Of a stretch of 64,000 bases of DNA, positions 44,753 through 54,212 are shown one piece after another. Source of the stretch: Ochrobactrum vermis (GTDB lineage: Bacteria; Pseudomonadota; Alphaproteobacteria; Rhizobiales; Rhizobiaceae); contig NZ_PCOC01000002.1 of NCBI RefSeq assembly GCF_002975205.1, positions 821,001-885,000 of the forward strand, in the 5' to 3' direction. The notes beneath the pieces are model-generated. The model worked only from the letters and a program-made list of their open reading frames with translations, did no database searches and was not told the DNA's origin. The position numbers and the translations under genes are program-made. The stretch's first letter is position 1, and each line of letters starts with the position of its first letter.

Positions 44753-45664
44753 ATGCAGAAGCTCGTCGCTTCCATTGCCAGCCGTCTCGTCATCGCAGTG
44801 CCTTATCTCTGGCTGCTGGTATTCTTTCTCGTGCCGTTCTTCATCGTCTTCAAGATTTCCCTGTCGGAAGTTGCGATGGCGATCCCGGCCTATATGCCGA
44901 CTTTCGACCTGGCGCAGGGGTTTGCTGCGACCTGGGAGAAAATCAAACAGCTCTCTTTCGACAACTATTTGTGGCTGCTTGACGATCCTCTTTACTACAA
45001 GGCCTATCTGTCGAGTGTCCGCATTGCGGCTATCTCCACCTTCCTGACGCTGCTGGTGGCCTATCCGATGGCATATGGCATAGCGCGTGCGCCAACGACG
45101 ATCCGCCCGACATTGCTGATGCTGGTGATCCTGCCATTCTGGACCTCATTCCTGATCCGCGTCTATGCGTGGATCGGCATCCTGAAGCCGGAAGGCCTGC
45201 TCAACCAGTTTCTGATGTGGCTCAACGTCATCGATACGCCGCTTACTATTCTCAATACCGATACAGCCATCTTCATCGGTATCGTCTATTCCTATCTGCC
45301 GTTCATGGTGCTGCCGATCTATTCGTCGCTTGAAAAAATGGATTATTCGCTCATCGAAGCAGCGCAGGATCTGGGCTGCACTCCGTTTGCAGCATTCTGG
45401 AAAATCACGTTTCCGCTGTCTCTGGCCGGTGTTCTGGCTGGCTGCTTCCTCGTGTTCATTCCGGCAGTGGGTGAATTCGTTATCCCGGACCTTCTCGGCG
45501 GTTCACAGACACTCATGATCGGCAAGACGATCTGGAGCGAATTCTTCTCCAATCGCGACTGGCCGGTCTCGTCGGCGGTGGCCGTGGTGCTGCTGATCCT
45601 GCTGATCGTTCCGATCGTAATCTTCCAGCAGGTGCAGGCGCGTCAGCAGGAAAAGGGGAAATAG
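44753..45664 (+). CDS. potH: Polyamine ABC transporter permease
   Basis: A 303-residue inner-membrane permease with six helices. The family loop (EAAQDLGCTPFAAFWKITFPLSL, about residues 202-224) binds the ATPase. It starts 10 bases after potG with a strong ribosome site (gaggaggcc) and ends just before potI. Family and order identify it as PotH. Confidence 0.92.
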   Translation: MQKLVASIASRLVIAVPYLWLLVFFLVPFFIVFKISLSEVAMAIPAYMPTFDLAQGFAATWEKIKQLSFDNYLWLLDDPLYYKAYLSSVRIAAISTFLTLLVAYPMAYGIARAPTTIRPTLLMLVILPFWTSFLIRVYAWIGILKPEGLLNQFLMWLNVIDTPLTILNTDTAIFIGIVYSYLPFMVLPIYSSLEKMDYSLIEAAQDLGCTPFAAFWKITFPLSLAGVLAGCFLVFIPAVGEFVIPDLLGGSQTLMIGKTIWSEFFSNRDWPVSSAVAVVLLILLIVPIVIFQQVQARQQEKGK

Positions 45665-45665
45665 G

Positions 45666-46487
45666 ATGCAGAACAACTGGTCCCGCTTCAATATTGCATC
45701 GGTGGCTCTGGGCTTTGCCTTCCTTTATCTGCCCATCGTCCTGCTGATTATCTATTCGTTCAACGAATCCCGGCTGGTCACGGTCTGGGCGGGGTTCTCG
45801 ACCAAATGGTATGTTGAACTGTTCCGCAACCAAGCTCTGATGGATGCCGCATGGGTGACGATCCGCGTCGGCCTTCTGTCGGCAACGATTGCCACGGTTC
45901 TGGGTACGCTCGCCGCACTGGCGCTGACACGCTATACGCGTTTTCGCGGTCGCATCCTGTTTTCCGGCATGGTCTATGCGCCGCTCGTCATGCCGGATGT
46001 GATCACCGGCCTGTCGCTTCTGCTGCTTTTCGTGGCGATGAATTTCGACCGCGGCTTCTGGACGGTGACGCTGGCGCATATCACCTTTTCGATGTGTTTC
46101 GTGGCAGTTGTCGTGCAGTCACGTCTGGTGAGCTTTGACCGCTCGCTGGAGGAAGCGGCGATGGATCTTGGCGCGCCGCCGGTCACGACCTTCATGAAGG
46201 TCACCTTGCCGGTAATCCTGCCTGCTGTGGTTTCCGGCTGGATGCTCGCATTCACCCTGTCGCTCGACGATCTGGTGATTGCAAGCTTCACCTCCGGTCC
46301 GGGCGCAACCACGCTGCCGATGAAGATCTACAGTCAGGTGCGCCTTGGCGTGACGCCGGAAATCAATGCGATCTGCACGATCCTGATCGCACTGGTGACA
46401 GTTGGCGTCATCATCGCCTCGATTGTCAACAAGCGCCGTGAAGTGCAGCGTCGCCGCGACGAACAAGCGGCATTTCGTATGGGATAA
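45666..46487 (+). CDS. potI: Polyamine ABC transporter permease
   Basis: A 273-residue second permease with six helices and the EAA-type loop (EEAAMDLGAPPVTTFMKVTLPVI). It starts 1 base after the potH stop, with its ribosome site inside the end of potH. The C-terminus is very basic (KRREVQRRRDEQ). With PotF, PotG and PotH it forms a putrescine-type importer, which could feed the PuuA/PuuB pathway at 34.4-37.2 kb. Confidence 0.92.
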   Translation: MQNNWSRFNIASVALGFAFLYLPIVLLIIYSFNESRLVTVWAGFSTKWYVELFRNQALMDAAWVTIRVGLLSATIATVLGTLAALALTRYTRFRGRILFSGMVYAPLVMPDVITGLSLLLLFVAMNFDRGFWTVTLAHITFSMCFVAVVVQSRLVSFDRSLEEAAMDLGAPPVTTFMKVTLPVILPAVVSGWMLAFTLSLDDLVIASFTSGPGATTLPMKIYSQVRLGVTPEINAICTILIALVTVGVIIASIVNKRREVQRRRDEQAAFRMG

Positions 46488-46517
46488 ACGGGAATATTTG
46501 CCTGCTGGCCCTGTCGG

Positions 46518-47624
46518 TCAGTAGGCAAACCGTGCTGCAAGAAGCTTGCCTTGTGCCATGGTCGGCACCTCGACATAGCGATGCATCAGCGTTGCAAGGC
46601 CGATGCTCAGGATAATATAGGCGGGCAGCAGCGCTATCAGGGCAACATGCCCGTAAAATACGTGCACCAGCGCGAAGAGCACAGTGGCGTGAACCAGATA
46701 GAGACTATAGGAAATACGCCCGAGAAACTGCGGCAAAGGCAACAGCAGGAAACGGCGTAACGTATCGCTTGAGGTTGCAAGCACGATGATCCAGACAAGC
46801 CCCGCCATCGTGGCCCAGTCTGTGAGATCTCCGACCCAGTTCTTCAGCATGGGCGGCCCGGCTCCATAAGTAACCAGCAGGAGAGCCATACTATTGATTA
46901 CGACAGCCCGTCGGTTGGATAATCGCCTGTAGAAGCTCTGTATGGCTGGCAGGTTCTGCGCCATGAGACTGCCAAGCAAGAAGAAGCTTGCAAAATGCAC
47001 CGTTATCCACCAGCCGCCGGTGTAGGGATCGGAGCGGAAGGCGTTGGCGAGAACGGAAAGCCCGAAAGCCACCGCAATCGCAGCCGAGGGCCGCAATGTC
47101 ACGGTGATGACGAAGAGCAGCGGAAATATGATCGATATCCGCATCTCGTAAACGAGAGACCAGAACGCCGTATTCACTTCGCCATTGGGATAAGAGCCGA
47201 TGAACAGCACATGCTGTGCGATCATTTGCGGCGTCACCGGTATGGTCCATGTGAGATTGAACCAGTTACTGAGCTGCTGGATAGGGCCGTTCAGAAACAG
47301 GGCACCGGCAAGTGCGAGCGAAAGCGCGACGAGATAAGGCAAATATATCCGGCAGGTGCGCCGGATAAGATAGGCTGGATAGGATGGCGTGCGGCGCATG
47401 AATGGCAGCGTCAGAACGAAGCCGCTCAACAGGAAAAAAAGCAGGACTGCTTCATGAGCAGCAAAAAAGAAACGGAGTGGCGATCGCAGCAGAATGAAAA
47501 AATAAGGTCCCATGGCATCATAGGGCCAGATATTCACAAAGTGCCGCAGCAAAACGACAGTCGCCGCCAGCCCGCGCAGCGCATCGAGTTCGGGATAGCG
47601 TTCTGGCTGGGTATGTGTCGGCAC
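46518..47624 (-). CDS. Acyltransferase 3 family membrane protein
   Basis: A 368-residue protein with about ten membrane helices. The signature ELDALRGLAATVVLLRHF near the N-terminus includes the conserved Arg and His of the acyltransferase-3 family (OafA/NodX type). Such proteins add acyl groups to cell-surface sugars. The target is unknown. The GTG start at 47624 has gggga upstream. A TTG at 47642 would add six residues. It is convergent with potI, with 30 bases between them. Confidence 0.85.
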   Translation of the reverse strand: MPTHTQPERYPELDALRGLAATVVLLRHFVNIWPYDAMGPYFFILLRSPLRFFFAAHEAVLLFFLLSGFVLTLPFMRRTPSYPAYLIRRTCRIYLPYLVALSLALAGALFLNGPIQQLSNWFNLTWTIPVTPQMIAQHVLFIGSYPNGEVNTAFWSLVYEMRISIIFPLLFVITVTLRPSAAIAVAFGLSVLANAFRSDPYTGGWWITVHFASFFLLGSLMAQNLPAIQSFYRRLSNRRAVVINSMALLLVTYGAGPPMLKNWVGDLTDWATMAGLVWIIVLATSSDTLRRFLLLPLPQFLGRISYSLYLVHATVLFALVHVFYGHVALIALLPAYIILSIGLATLMHRYVEVPTMAQGKLLAARFAY

Positions 47625-47656
47625 AACCGCGTCCCCGCACAATCAACTTGGTCTAC

Positions 47657-47700
47657 GCATTATCCTACGCAAAACCGCATCGCATTTTTGCTGGAAATGC
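47657..47700. repeat. Short palindromic repeat
   Basis: A gcattatcctacgcaaaac block, then gcatttttgctggaaatgc. The same blocks occur at 58942-58986 and in part at 61144-61187. It lies upstream of the acyltransferase gene. The rest of 47643-47844 has no gene. Confidence 0.6.
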
Positions 47701-47844
47701 TCCTGTGAAAGGCGCCGATTTTCGGGGGCAAGGGCCAGCCGGTCAATTCGGGTCTTCGGCTGGCTCACATCACCGAAAGGCGTAAAGGGAGGTGGTTTTT
47801 AAACTCAGGAAGGAGCCGAGGCGTTCTGACCCGGCGGGCCGCTT

Positions 47845-47947
47845 GAGAACGCGTTTCGATCTGATTGAATCAGATCGGCGCCCTAACCTCTTTTATTTGA
47901 AGCATAATCTTGGTCGTCCTCGTTTCACTCCGGTCGGATTATGCTCT
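47845..47947. repeat. Bru-RS-like palindromic repeat (full copy)
   Basis: It shares gcgtttcgatctgatt and aatcagatcgg with 3378-3479. The second half has diverged (gcataatc...gattatgc palindrome). It overlaps the AsmA stop codon at 47946, so the coding end and the repeat meet as they do for the TerB-like gene. Confidence 0.75.
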
Positions 47948-49898
47948 AATTACTGCCCGTTCCCATTGAAGACGGAGAAATAAACGGTCGGTCCCACGAG
48001 CCGCCGACGAAGAAATTGAGCGGTGGCTTGACGGGTGGGGTATCAGCAGGCGGCTGGTTGGTCTGGCCATCCGTGCCGCTTTCCTGCTGTTGTTGCGGCT
48101 GGCTGCTGGGAAAGACGACTTCGCCGCTCAGCGCCAGACTGCGATCCACGAAAGGCACAATGCCTGCAAGTGTCAGCGTGCCGTCGGACGTATCAAGGCG
48201 GGCATTTTCCAGCGTCGCAACGCCATCGGACAGGTTGGCCTTCACATCCAGACGATTGAATGCCAACGCGACATTTTCCTTCCGTTCGAGAGCGAAAAAG
48301 CGCTGGCTTTGCGCCTTGGTGAGAAAATCCTGCACGGCAAAGCCCTGCATCTGGCCATTATTGAGCTGGATGGAAACATTGCCTTGCGCATTAGTCAAAA
48401 GACCGGACCAGCGGTTGGCCGGACCTTTCATGAACAGGGAGACATTGCCTTTGCCGCTTATGAAAGGTTTGTCGAAGCCAAGTGCTGTGAAGAACTGCGA
48501 ACTGTCGATATCCGAGGCGTTGAAGCGCAACTCGCCGCTGGCACTTTTCAGGTCGCGCACGATCTGCACATTGGCTTGCATGATGCCGTTGAAGGCCTTG
48601 GCGTCGCCGATATCGAAGATGGCGCGGCCACCGCGTATCTGCACTGCAGCGGCCACACCCGTCATATTCACGGGACCTGCTGTGGCATTCTGTGCTGAAA
48701 GCCGCAAATCCACTTCCGCGCGATCTATGAAGCTCGTGTCGACGACATCACGGTCGGGATTGTTGCGCTCGTTCGGCGAACGTGCGCCGCTATCCGGCAA
48801 CGGAATGAAGGCTGAAAATAGGCGGCGAAGGTCGAGTTTGTCGAAAGCCAGCGTGCCAGTTACCGCAGGCTGGTCCTGTTCCAGGCCGATCTCGATTACG
48901 CCCTTGGCAGGGCTGTCGCTGGCGGTCATTTCCACATCCGCGAATTTCAGCCGTTTCGGCGTCGCTGTGATGGTGGATTCCAGCGAAAAAGCACCGATTT
49001 CAGCGCTACCCGCGATTGGCGGGAGACTGAGCCAGCGCACCGCGCCACTCAACGACGGGGTTTTCGCCGTCAGATCACCTTCGAAAAAGCGATCCTTGGA
49101 AATATTCGCTTTGCCCTGAAATGTGAGGCTTAATGGATTGGCGGTCAGGCTCGCTGTCACATCCGATGTGCCGCCGGCCAGAAGCGGCAGGGCTTGCGCG
49201 GCGGTCAGGCTGAACTGGGTGGTTTCGTCGCGCCATTTGGCACTGCCCTTCAGCGTTGCCGCGCTCGAAGTGCGCGGCCATTCCAGCGTTGCGTTGACAT
49301 CGGTGATCTGCTCGTCGCTGGTGATTTCCGGCTCGCTGCCCGGACGGTTGAACGCAATCGTTCCATCGCGAACCACGACGCGGCCAAATGGTTGTGAGGC
49401 TTGCTGTGCTGCCTGCGCATTATCACCGGAACCGCTTTGCTGTAATGCGCGCTGAGCGCGAATAGCGGTACCGAGACGGCCGTTGGAGTTGGCGACAGCG
49501 TCCAGGAGCTGCGAGAAATTTGAAACAGGCCCGTCGAGATTTACATGCGGGCGGACGATTTGCGTCTCGGAGAACGAGATGTGCCCCATGATGGCATCGA
49601 GCGGCGAAAGTTCCACATCGATACGGTCCGCGCTCATGAGCGGCTTCTGGCCCTGATCTGTAAGTTTGCTGAGCGTCACGCCATTCAAGGAGGCACGCAG
49701 AACGGGGAATACTTTCAGGCGAGGGGCTTGTCGCAACTCAACGCTATAGCCGGTCCAGGCACTGATTTCCTGTGCAACGCGGATACGGATGGCATCGGTA
49801 GAGACGATGAAAGGTACCACGGCCAGCAAGGTTGCTGCAGCCGCGGCGCAGAGAATGACGAGCGCAATTATGAGGCGCGTAAATCGGGGCCAGCGCAT
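47946..49898 (-). CDS. AsmA-family envelope protein
   Basis: A 650-residue protein with one N-terminal membrane helix (about residues 8-30) and a long periplasmic part made of AsmA-type beta repeats. A late FDIGDAKAFNGIMQANVQIVRDLKS region and a low-complexity Gln/Pro stretch (SSQPQQQQESG) precede the C-terminus. AsmA-like proteins help move lipids or place outer-membrane components. The ATG at 49898 is preferred over the TTG at 49901. CtrA-type boxes lie 250-315 bases upstream. Confidence 0.83.
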   Translation of the reverse strand: MRWPRFTRLIIALVILCAAAAATLLAVVPFIVSTDAIRIRVAQEISAWTGYSVELRQAPRLKVFPVLRASLNGVTLSKLTDQGQKPLMSADRIDVELSPLDAIMGHISFSETQIVRPHVNLDGPVSNFSQLLDAVANSNGRLGTAIRAQRALQQSGSGDNAQAAQQASQPFGRVVVRDGTIAFNRPGSEPEITSDEQITDVNATLEWPRTSSAATLKGSAKWRDETTQFSLTAAQALPLLAGGTSDVTASLTANPLSLTFQGKANISKDRFFEGDLTAKTPSLSGAVRWLSLPPIAGSAEIGAFSLESTITATPKRLKFADVEMTASDSPAKGVIEIGLEQDQPAVTGTLAFDKLDLRRLFSAFIPLPDSGARSPNERNNPDRDVVDTSFIDRAEVDLRLSAQNATAGPVNMTGVAAAVQIRGGRAIFDIGDAKAFNGIMQANVQIVRDLKSASGELRFNASDIDSSQFFTALGFDKPFISGKGNVSLFMKGPANRWSGLLTNAQGNVSIQLNNGQMQGFAVQDFLTKAQSQRFFALERKENVALAFNRLDVKANLSDGVATLENARLDTSDGTLTLAGIVPFVDRSLALSGEVVFPSSQPQQQQESGTDGQTNQPPADTPPVKPPLNFFVGGSWDRPFISPSSMGTGSN

Positions 49899-50147
49899 CA
49901 ACCATCCAATCAGTGAAGTTTCATCAAAGCGCGCCGCGTTTTATGTTCGCGCTGCGCTTTAAGTATTCGTTTTTTCATGTCGCACAAAACCGCGGCGCAC
50001 TTTTGCGCGACATGCTGCAAGCTGTAAACCAGCAATGGGTCAAAGCAAAGACGCTAGTTTGATGATCGGTCGTTTGCGGTGGCAGTTGGCGGAATCAAAT
50101 CACCCTTGCTGCTTCTTTTCCATGGGTAATCAATTGCTGCACGGAAA

Positions 50148-50214
50148 TTAACCCTGATTTTACAGTCGCTACCAATGCGTAAACTCTGAACAAAGAATTT
50201 AAGGCATCGTTAAC
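50148..50214. promoter_or_regulatory. Two CtrA-type boxes between the AsmA gene and the pdhS end
   Basis: A full TTAA-N7-TTAAC match lies at 50199-50214, and a near match, TTAA-N7-TTTAC, at 50148-50163. They are 51 bases apart, in the same orientation. They could control the AsmA gene (minus strand, start 49898) or a short RNA ending at the plus-strand terminator at 50320-50348. The remaining part of 49899-50410 has no gene. Confidence 0.6.
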
Positions 50215-50237
50215 CGGCTTCACGCGATAAGGGATGC

Positions 50238-50348
50238 AACACTGAGTGATGATCGAGCCGCCGTTTCCGGTGCTCCGTTGCGAATTGCTTTCGTGTCCTT
50301 TTGTCTCTGAGATTCTGATAGCGCCGGTTTGTCCGGCGCTTTTTTTTG
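50238..50348 (+). ncRNA. Candidate small RNA with its own terminator
   Basis: A strong plus-strand terminator at 50320-50348 has no coding gene upstream on that strand. Only the minus-strand AsmA start lies to the left and the pdhS end to the right. With the CtrA box at 50199-50214 as promoter element, a transcript of about 110 bases is possible. The 5' end is a guess. Confidence 0.35.
50320..50348 (+). terminator. Strong intrinsic terminator on the plus strand without an obvious gene
   Basis: Stem agcgccgg (50320-50327) with ccggcgct (50333-50340), a 5-base loop, then a run of eight T. Confidence 0.88.
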
Positions 50349-50363
50349 GTCGCACAAGAACAT

Positions 50364-50386
50364 AAAAAACCTCCCGCGAGGGGAGG
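50364..50386 (-). terminator. Intrinsic terminator of pdhS
   Basis: On the minus strand, stem cctccc (50381-50386) with gggagg (50370-50375), followed by six T (50364-50369). It lies 25 bases after the pdhS stop. Confidence 0.8.
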
Positions 50387-50410
50387 CTTTTTGATTATCG
50401 GCAATGCGGA

Positions 50411-53400
50411 TCAGTCAGCCAGAACGCGCGTCGGCGGAAAGGCGATCTCGACGACTGTTCCATGCCCCGGCGTGGAATCGATGGCGAATTGCGCACGATT
50501 GGCTTCCACCATGGCTTTCGTCAGGGGCAAGCCCAGTCCGGTGCCTTCGTTGCGCCAGTCTTTTGCACTTTCAGCCTTGCGGCGTTCCAGTGCGTTGATC
50601 TGGCGGAACGGCTTCAGCGCCTGTTCGACCTCGGATTTGGTCATGCCGATGCCCGTATCGCGCACCCGCATCACGACGTCGCCATTTATCTCGTAGCTCG
50701 TGGACACAATTACCTGACCGCCAGGCGCCGTGAAACGCACGGCATTGGACAGAAGGTTCAATGCTACTTGCTTGATCGAACGCGTATCGGCAACAATGTC
50801 AGGAAGATTGGACTGGAAGCTTGAGCGGATGATGACGCGCTCGCGATTGGCCTGCGGCTGCATCAGCGCGATGGCTTCAGCAATGGCATCGTTGAGCGAG
50901 ACCGCTTCGAATTTCATATCCAGAGCGCCGGCTTCGATCTTCGAAATATCGAGCAGGTCATTGACCAGTGCCAGCACGTGATTGCCGGAGCGATTGATAT
51001 CGCGCAGATAATCCCGATAGCGATCATTGCCAATGGGGCCGAATTTCTCGTCGGCCATCAGCTCGGAAAAGCCGATGATCGCATTGAGCGGGGTGCGGAT
51101 CTCGTGGCTGATACGCGCCAGAAACTCTGTTTTCTGGTTCGAAGCGCGTTCAGCTTCCTTGCGCGCATTGGTCAGTTCTTCCTCGGTGCGCTTCCACTGG
51201 GTGATGTCACGCAGAACGGCGCAGAACCCACGCGTATGCGGCAGTTTGCCGATGGTCATGAACAGCGGAATGAATCCGCCTTTGGCTTCGCGACCGATCA
51301 CCTCGCGCCCGTCATTGAGCACACTCAAAACCCCATTGCCGGAAAGGCCGTGCAGATAGTCCATCGCAGCACGCTGGCTTTCGATGGCAAACAGCATCGA
51401 GAAGAACTTGCCTTCTGTTTCGTCGCGTTCATAGCCGAACAGGGCTGAAGCTGAATGGTTCATGGAGCGGATGCGGCCTTCCGGATCGATGAGGACAACA
51501 CCGTCCGTCGCCGTGTCGAGAATGGTCTTCAGTTCCTCGACATTATCTGCAAGCGCCTGCTTTTCGTCGTCCGTGTTGAGCGCGACTGGCGCTGCGACAG
51601 GGGCGGCAACGGTCTCAGCGAGCGTCGATGCTACCGGCATCAGGCTCAGCATGAGTGCACGGCCATCGCGCCAGGAAATGGCATTGAGGTGCGCATCGAC
51701 CGGTTCTTCGCTGCCATTGGCGCGACGCAGCACCATGCCCTGTCGCGATTCACTATCATCGCTATCGCTGTTGAACAGCACGTCGACACCACCCGCAGCG
51801 CGAATATCGTCGAGCGATTCATAGCCGGTGAGATCGAGCAAGGCCTGATTGACGTAATGGATATTATCGCCCGAGTGAATGATGACCGGCACCGGCAGAT
51901 TGGCCAGCAAGGCGGTTACATCCGCATGGGCGGTCTCGGGCATCACGAATGACGTGTCTTCGATGGCATCTGCGCCGATGAGCGGCGCTTTCGCGTCAGT
52001 CTTTTCGACCGGCTGCGGGCTTTCCGCAGTTGCCTCTTCCGATATTACGCTCGCGTCGCTTTCGGCGCGCGAATTGGCAAGTCCCTGCTTGCGCAGACGG
52101 TCGGCGATTTCGCGAAATGCGTTGCGCTCGGTCTTGGTCAGCCCGCCTTCGGGACGCTCCTCACGCTCCTGTTCTTGCAGAATCCGCGCCTGATCTGCTG
52201 CCACTTTCTCCTGTGCACAGGCGTTCAGCAGGCTGATGACCTTGTCAGATTCGCGGCGTCCGGGTGTCGGTGCAATATTCAGAGGCGGTTTGGGCAGCGT
52301 TGCGACAGGGCTGTCGTCGTTGGCGATTTCTTCAGTCAACGCGAGAATGTCATCGTCTTCAACAGATGCAGTCGTATCAACCGGATCGCTGACGGGCTTG
52401 CGCGTCTGCGGAATACCGCCAGCAAGCACAAGTCCGATTTCCTCGGGGTCCTTCTCGGCCTCTGCCGGGCGCACCACACCAAAGCCGCGGAAACCGGTGA
52501 ACTTCCGATCACGGGAATAGACGGGCAGGGCGGCAAGCTCGACCGGCACGCGCAGGTCCGTGCCCTCGACCGGCCACATCAACCGTTTTCCCGACCATGT
52601 ATCGCGCTTGTCGAGCAGGGCCGCAATGCTGCCATCCGGATCGAAGCCGAAGACATTTGCAACATCGGCAAAGCGGCGTCCAACGACGTCGGCCGCATTG
52701 GGCCCGATCGTCGCGGCAAGATCCGGCGATACTTCGCTGAATGCGCCGTCCGGTCCTACCTTCCAAATGAAGCGGGCAGCCGGTGCATCCTGATCGAACA
52801 CAAAGCTGCGGGGGCTCGGCTGCTCCGCAGAGGTCTCATCTTGAATAGCTTCCGCTTTGGTGGTCTCCATCGGCTCGGGAAGGATCTCTTCCAGAATTTC
52901 TTCAGCCTCGCCCTGTAGCGCGACAGGTGCCGCAAGTGCCGAGACAGGAGCATCGCCGATAATGCAGAGGAGATGCAGGGGCGGCGTATCGGTCAGTCGC
53001 GCAATCGCTCCTGGTACAGAATGTTTACCGGCGCGGATGCGGCGCTTGACGATACGGTCAGTCGCGTCTGCGGCTTCGATGATGAGGTCTTCCAGCGTGG
53101 CGGAGGAAATATCGAGTGCAGCAAAACGTGGGCTCGCGGCGAGTACCCTGCTGTTCGCGTCGATCAGCGCGATATGTGTACTGTCATCGCTGAGGCCGGA
53201 AATGACGGCTTCTGCCTTCGTTTCCTTGCCGTCGGCGGTTAGCAGCAGCCCGGACACTTCGTCGGGAAGCGTGATATGCGAAACGTTGAAACGGGTAAGG
53301 TCGGAACGTAATCCGCCACCCAGACGAATGGAAACGGTCCGGGATTCACCTTCCGCATTGCTGTTCGACGAGGCAATCTGTCGGCGTGTGGCTATGGGCA

Positions 53401-53584
53401 AATCGAGACTGCCGCCGATCATATCGTCCACGCGATCGAAGCCGAAAAGCTTCGCGCCGGGTCCATTGACCCAAAGCACTGCCGACAGGTCGTGCGTTAG
53501 CACGAGCTGCGCATCGCCCTTTGCAAAGCCTTCGCGGATCAAATCCAGCGCGGCTATATCGATGAAGGGGTATGATCCAGACAT
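50411..53584 (-). CDS. pdhS: PAS-domain sensor histidine kinase, PdhS type (PleC/DivJ homologue)
   Basis: A 1057-residue cytoplasmic-looking sensor kinase. It has a long N-terminal sensory part with acidic, low-complexity stretches and PAS domains. The last PAS (about residues 688-800) starts near LKTILDTATDGVVLIDPEG. The catalytic part follows: H-box FLARISHEIRTPLNAIIGFSE (His827), N-box VALNLLSNAVRF, G1 DTGIGM near 976 and G2 GTGLGLPLTKAM. The H-box type and size match PdhS, the DivK-controlling kinase of Brucella. The identity is by recall of family and size. A CtrA box lies 40 bases upstream of the start. Confidence 0.85.
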   Translation of the reverse strand: MSGSYPFIDIAALDLIREGFAKGDAQLVLTHDLSAVLWVNGPGAKLFGFDRVDDMIGGSLDLPIATRRQIASSNSNAEGESRTVSIRLGGGLRSDLTRFNVSHITLPDEVSGLLLTADGKETKAEAVISGLSDDSTHIALIDANSRVLAASPRFAALDISSATLEDLIIEAADATDRIVKRRIRAGKHSVPGAIARLTDTPPLHLLCIIGDAPVSALAAPVALQGEAEEILEEILPEPMETTKAEAIQDETSAEQPSPRSFVFDQDAPAARFIWKVGPDGAFSEVSPDLAATIGPNAADVVGRRFADVANVFGFDPDGSIAALLDKRDTWSGKRLMWPVEGTDLRVPVELAALPVYSRDRKFTGFRGFGVVRPAEAEKDPEEIGLVLAGGIPQTRKPVSDPVDTTASVEDDDILALTEEIANDDSPVATLPKPPLNIAPTPGRRESDKVISLLNACAQEKVAADQARILQEQEREERPEGGLTKTERNAFREIADRLRKQGLANSRAESDASVISEEATAESPQPVEKTDAKAPLIGADAIEDTSFVMPETAHADVTALLANLPVPVIIHSGDNIHYVNQALLDLTGYESLDDIRAAGGVDVLFNSDSDDSESRQGMVLRRANGSEEPVDAHLNAISWRDGRALMLSLMPVASTLAETVAAPVAAPVALNTDDEKQALADNVEELKTILDTATDGVVLIDPEGRIRSMNHSASALFGYERDETEGKFFSMLFAIESQRAAMDYLHGLSGNGVLSVLNDGREVIGREAKGGFIPLFMTIGKLPHTRGFCAVLRDITQWKRTEEELTNARKEAERASNQKTEFLARISHEIRTPLNAIIGFSELMADEKFGPIGNDRYRDYLRDINRSGNHVLALVNDLLDISKIEAGALDMKFEAVSLNDAIAEAIALMQPQANRERVIIRSSFQSNLPDIVADTRSIKQVALNLLSNAVRFTAPGGQVIVSTSYEINGDVVMRVRDTGIGMTKSEVEQALKPFRQINALERRKAESAKDWRNEGTGLGLPLTKAMVEANRAQFAIDSTPGHGTVVEIAFPPTRVLAD

Positions 53585-53623
53585 ACCAGTCCTTACCTGT
53601 TCTTTCGACCGCCCGCAGTGCTT

Positions 53624-53640
53624 GTTAACGTCCTGTTAAT
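53624..53640 (-). promoter_or_regulatory. CtrA box ahead of pdhS
   Basis: Read on the minus strand, TTAA-CAGGACG-TTAAC is a perfect TTAA-N7-TTAAC site. It lies 40-55 bases upstream of the pdhS start codon in the sense direction, so CtrA could control the promoter. The rest of 53585-53936 shows no gene. Confidence 0.7.
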
Positions 53641-53936
53641 AAGCCTCTTGTGGGCGCGGGTCCACATTGCCATTGGGTATGGGCTGCATTTTCTGTTTCA
53701 TTAGTTAATGCGGGAAAGGCAATTTTACACGCTCGAACCAATATCCGAGTTGTGCACAGCCGGTCGGGTGTAATGGTTACCAGCCTGTGACCATTATTAG
53801 CAGGATTTGATGTTAAATCCCGCAATTGGGAATTTCTCAAAAAAGAGAGCTATAATCACTTGCAATATGGATCGATTCTCCGTATGTGACCCCCTGTCGG
53901 CGACGCCAGAGCGTCATGCAGCCGACACAAAGGTAC

Positions 53937-54013
53937 GCGGTCGTAGCTCAGTTGGTTAGAGCGCAGGATTGTGGCTCCTGAGGTCGTTGGTTCAACTCCA
54001 ACCGACCGTACCA
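53937..54013 (+). tRNA. tRNA-His (anticodon GTG)
   Basis: A 77-base cloverleaf. The acceptor stem gcggtcg pairs with cgaccgt, with a G1-U72 wobble. The D stem gctc/gagc is normal. The anticodon stem cagga/tcctg has a loop ttgtggc, giving the GTG anticodon. The T arm is gttgg/ccaac, and CCA is encoded. The discriminator is A and no G-1 is coded opposite a C73, the unusual tRNA-His type found in alphaproteobacteria. It lies between pdhS and a small membrane protein gene. Confidence 0.95.
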
Positions 54014-54212
54014 TTGACCCCCACATATTTGTGTGAGCTTAAAAAAGCGCTGAAGCGCTCGCTCGCCTGTCTTCGGCAAACTTCATGAAAACAATTGTTT
54101 AGCGGAGATCAATCCAAAGCGGTTCGCTTTATTGGGAACCAACGGCCTGTCCCACCATTAGGCTTATAGCGGCAACTCTGATGCCGCTGGAACGAACAGG
54201 AGGATTTGATCC

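Noticed and set aside
50250..50360. 37-codon ORF overlapping the plus-strand terminator
   Set aside because: The reading frame runs through the terminator stem and has no ribosome site. A small RNA is the better explanation.
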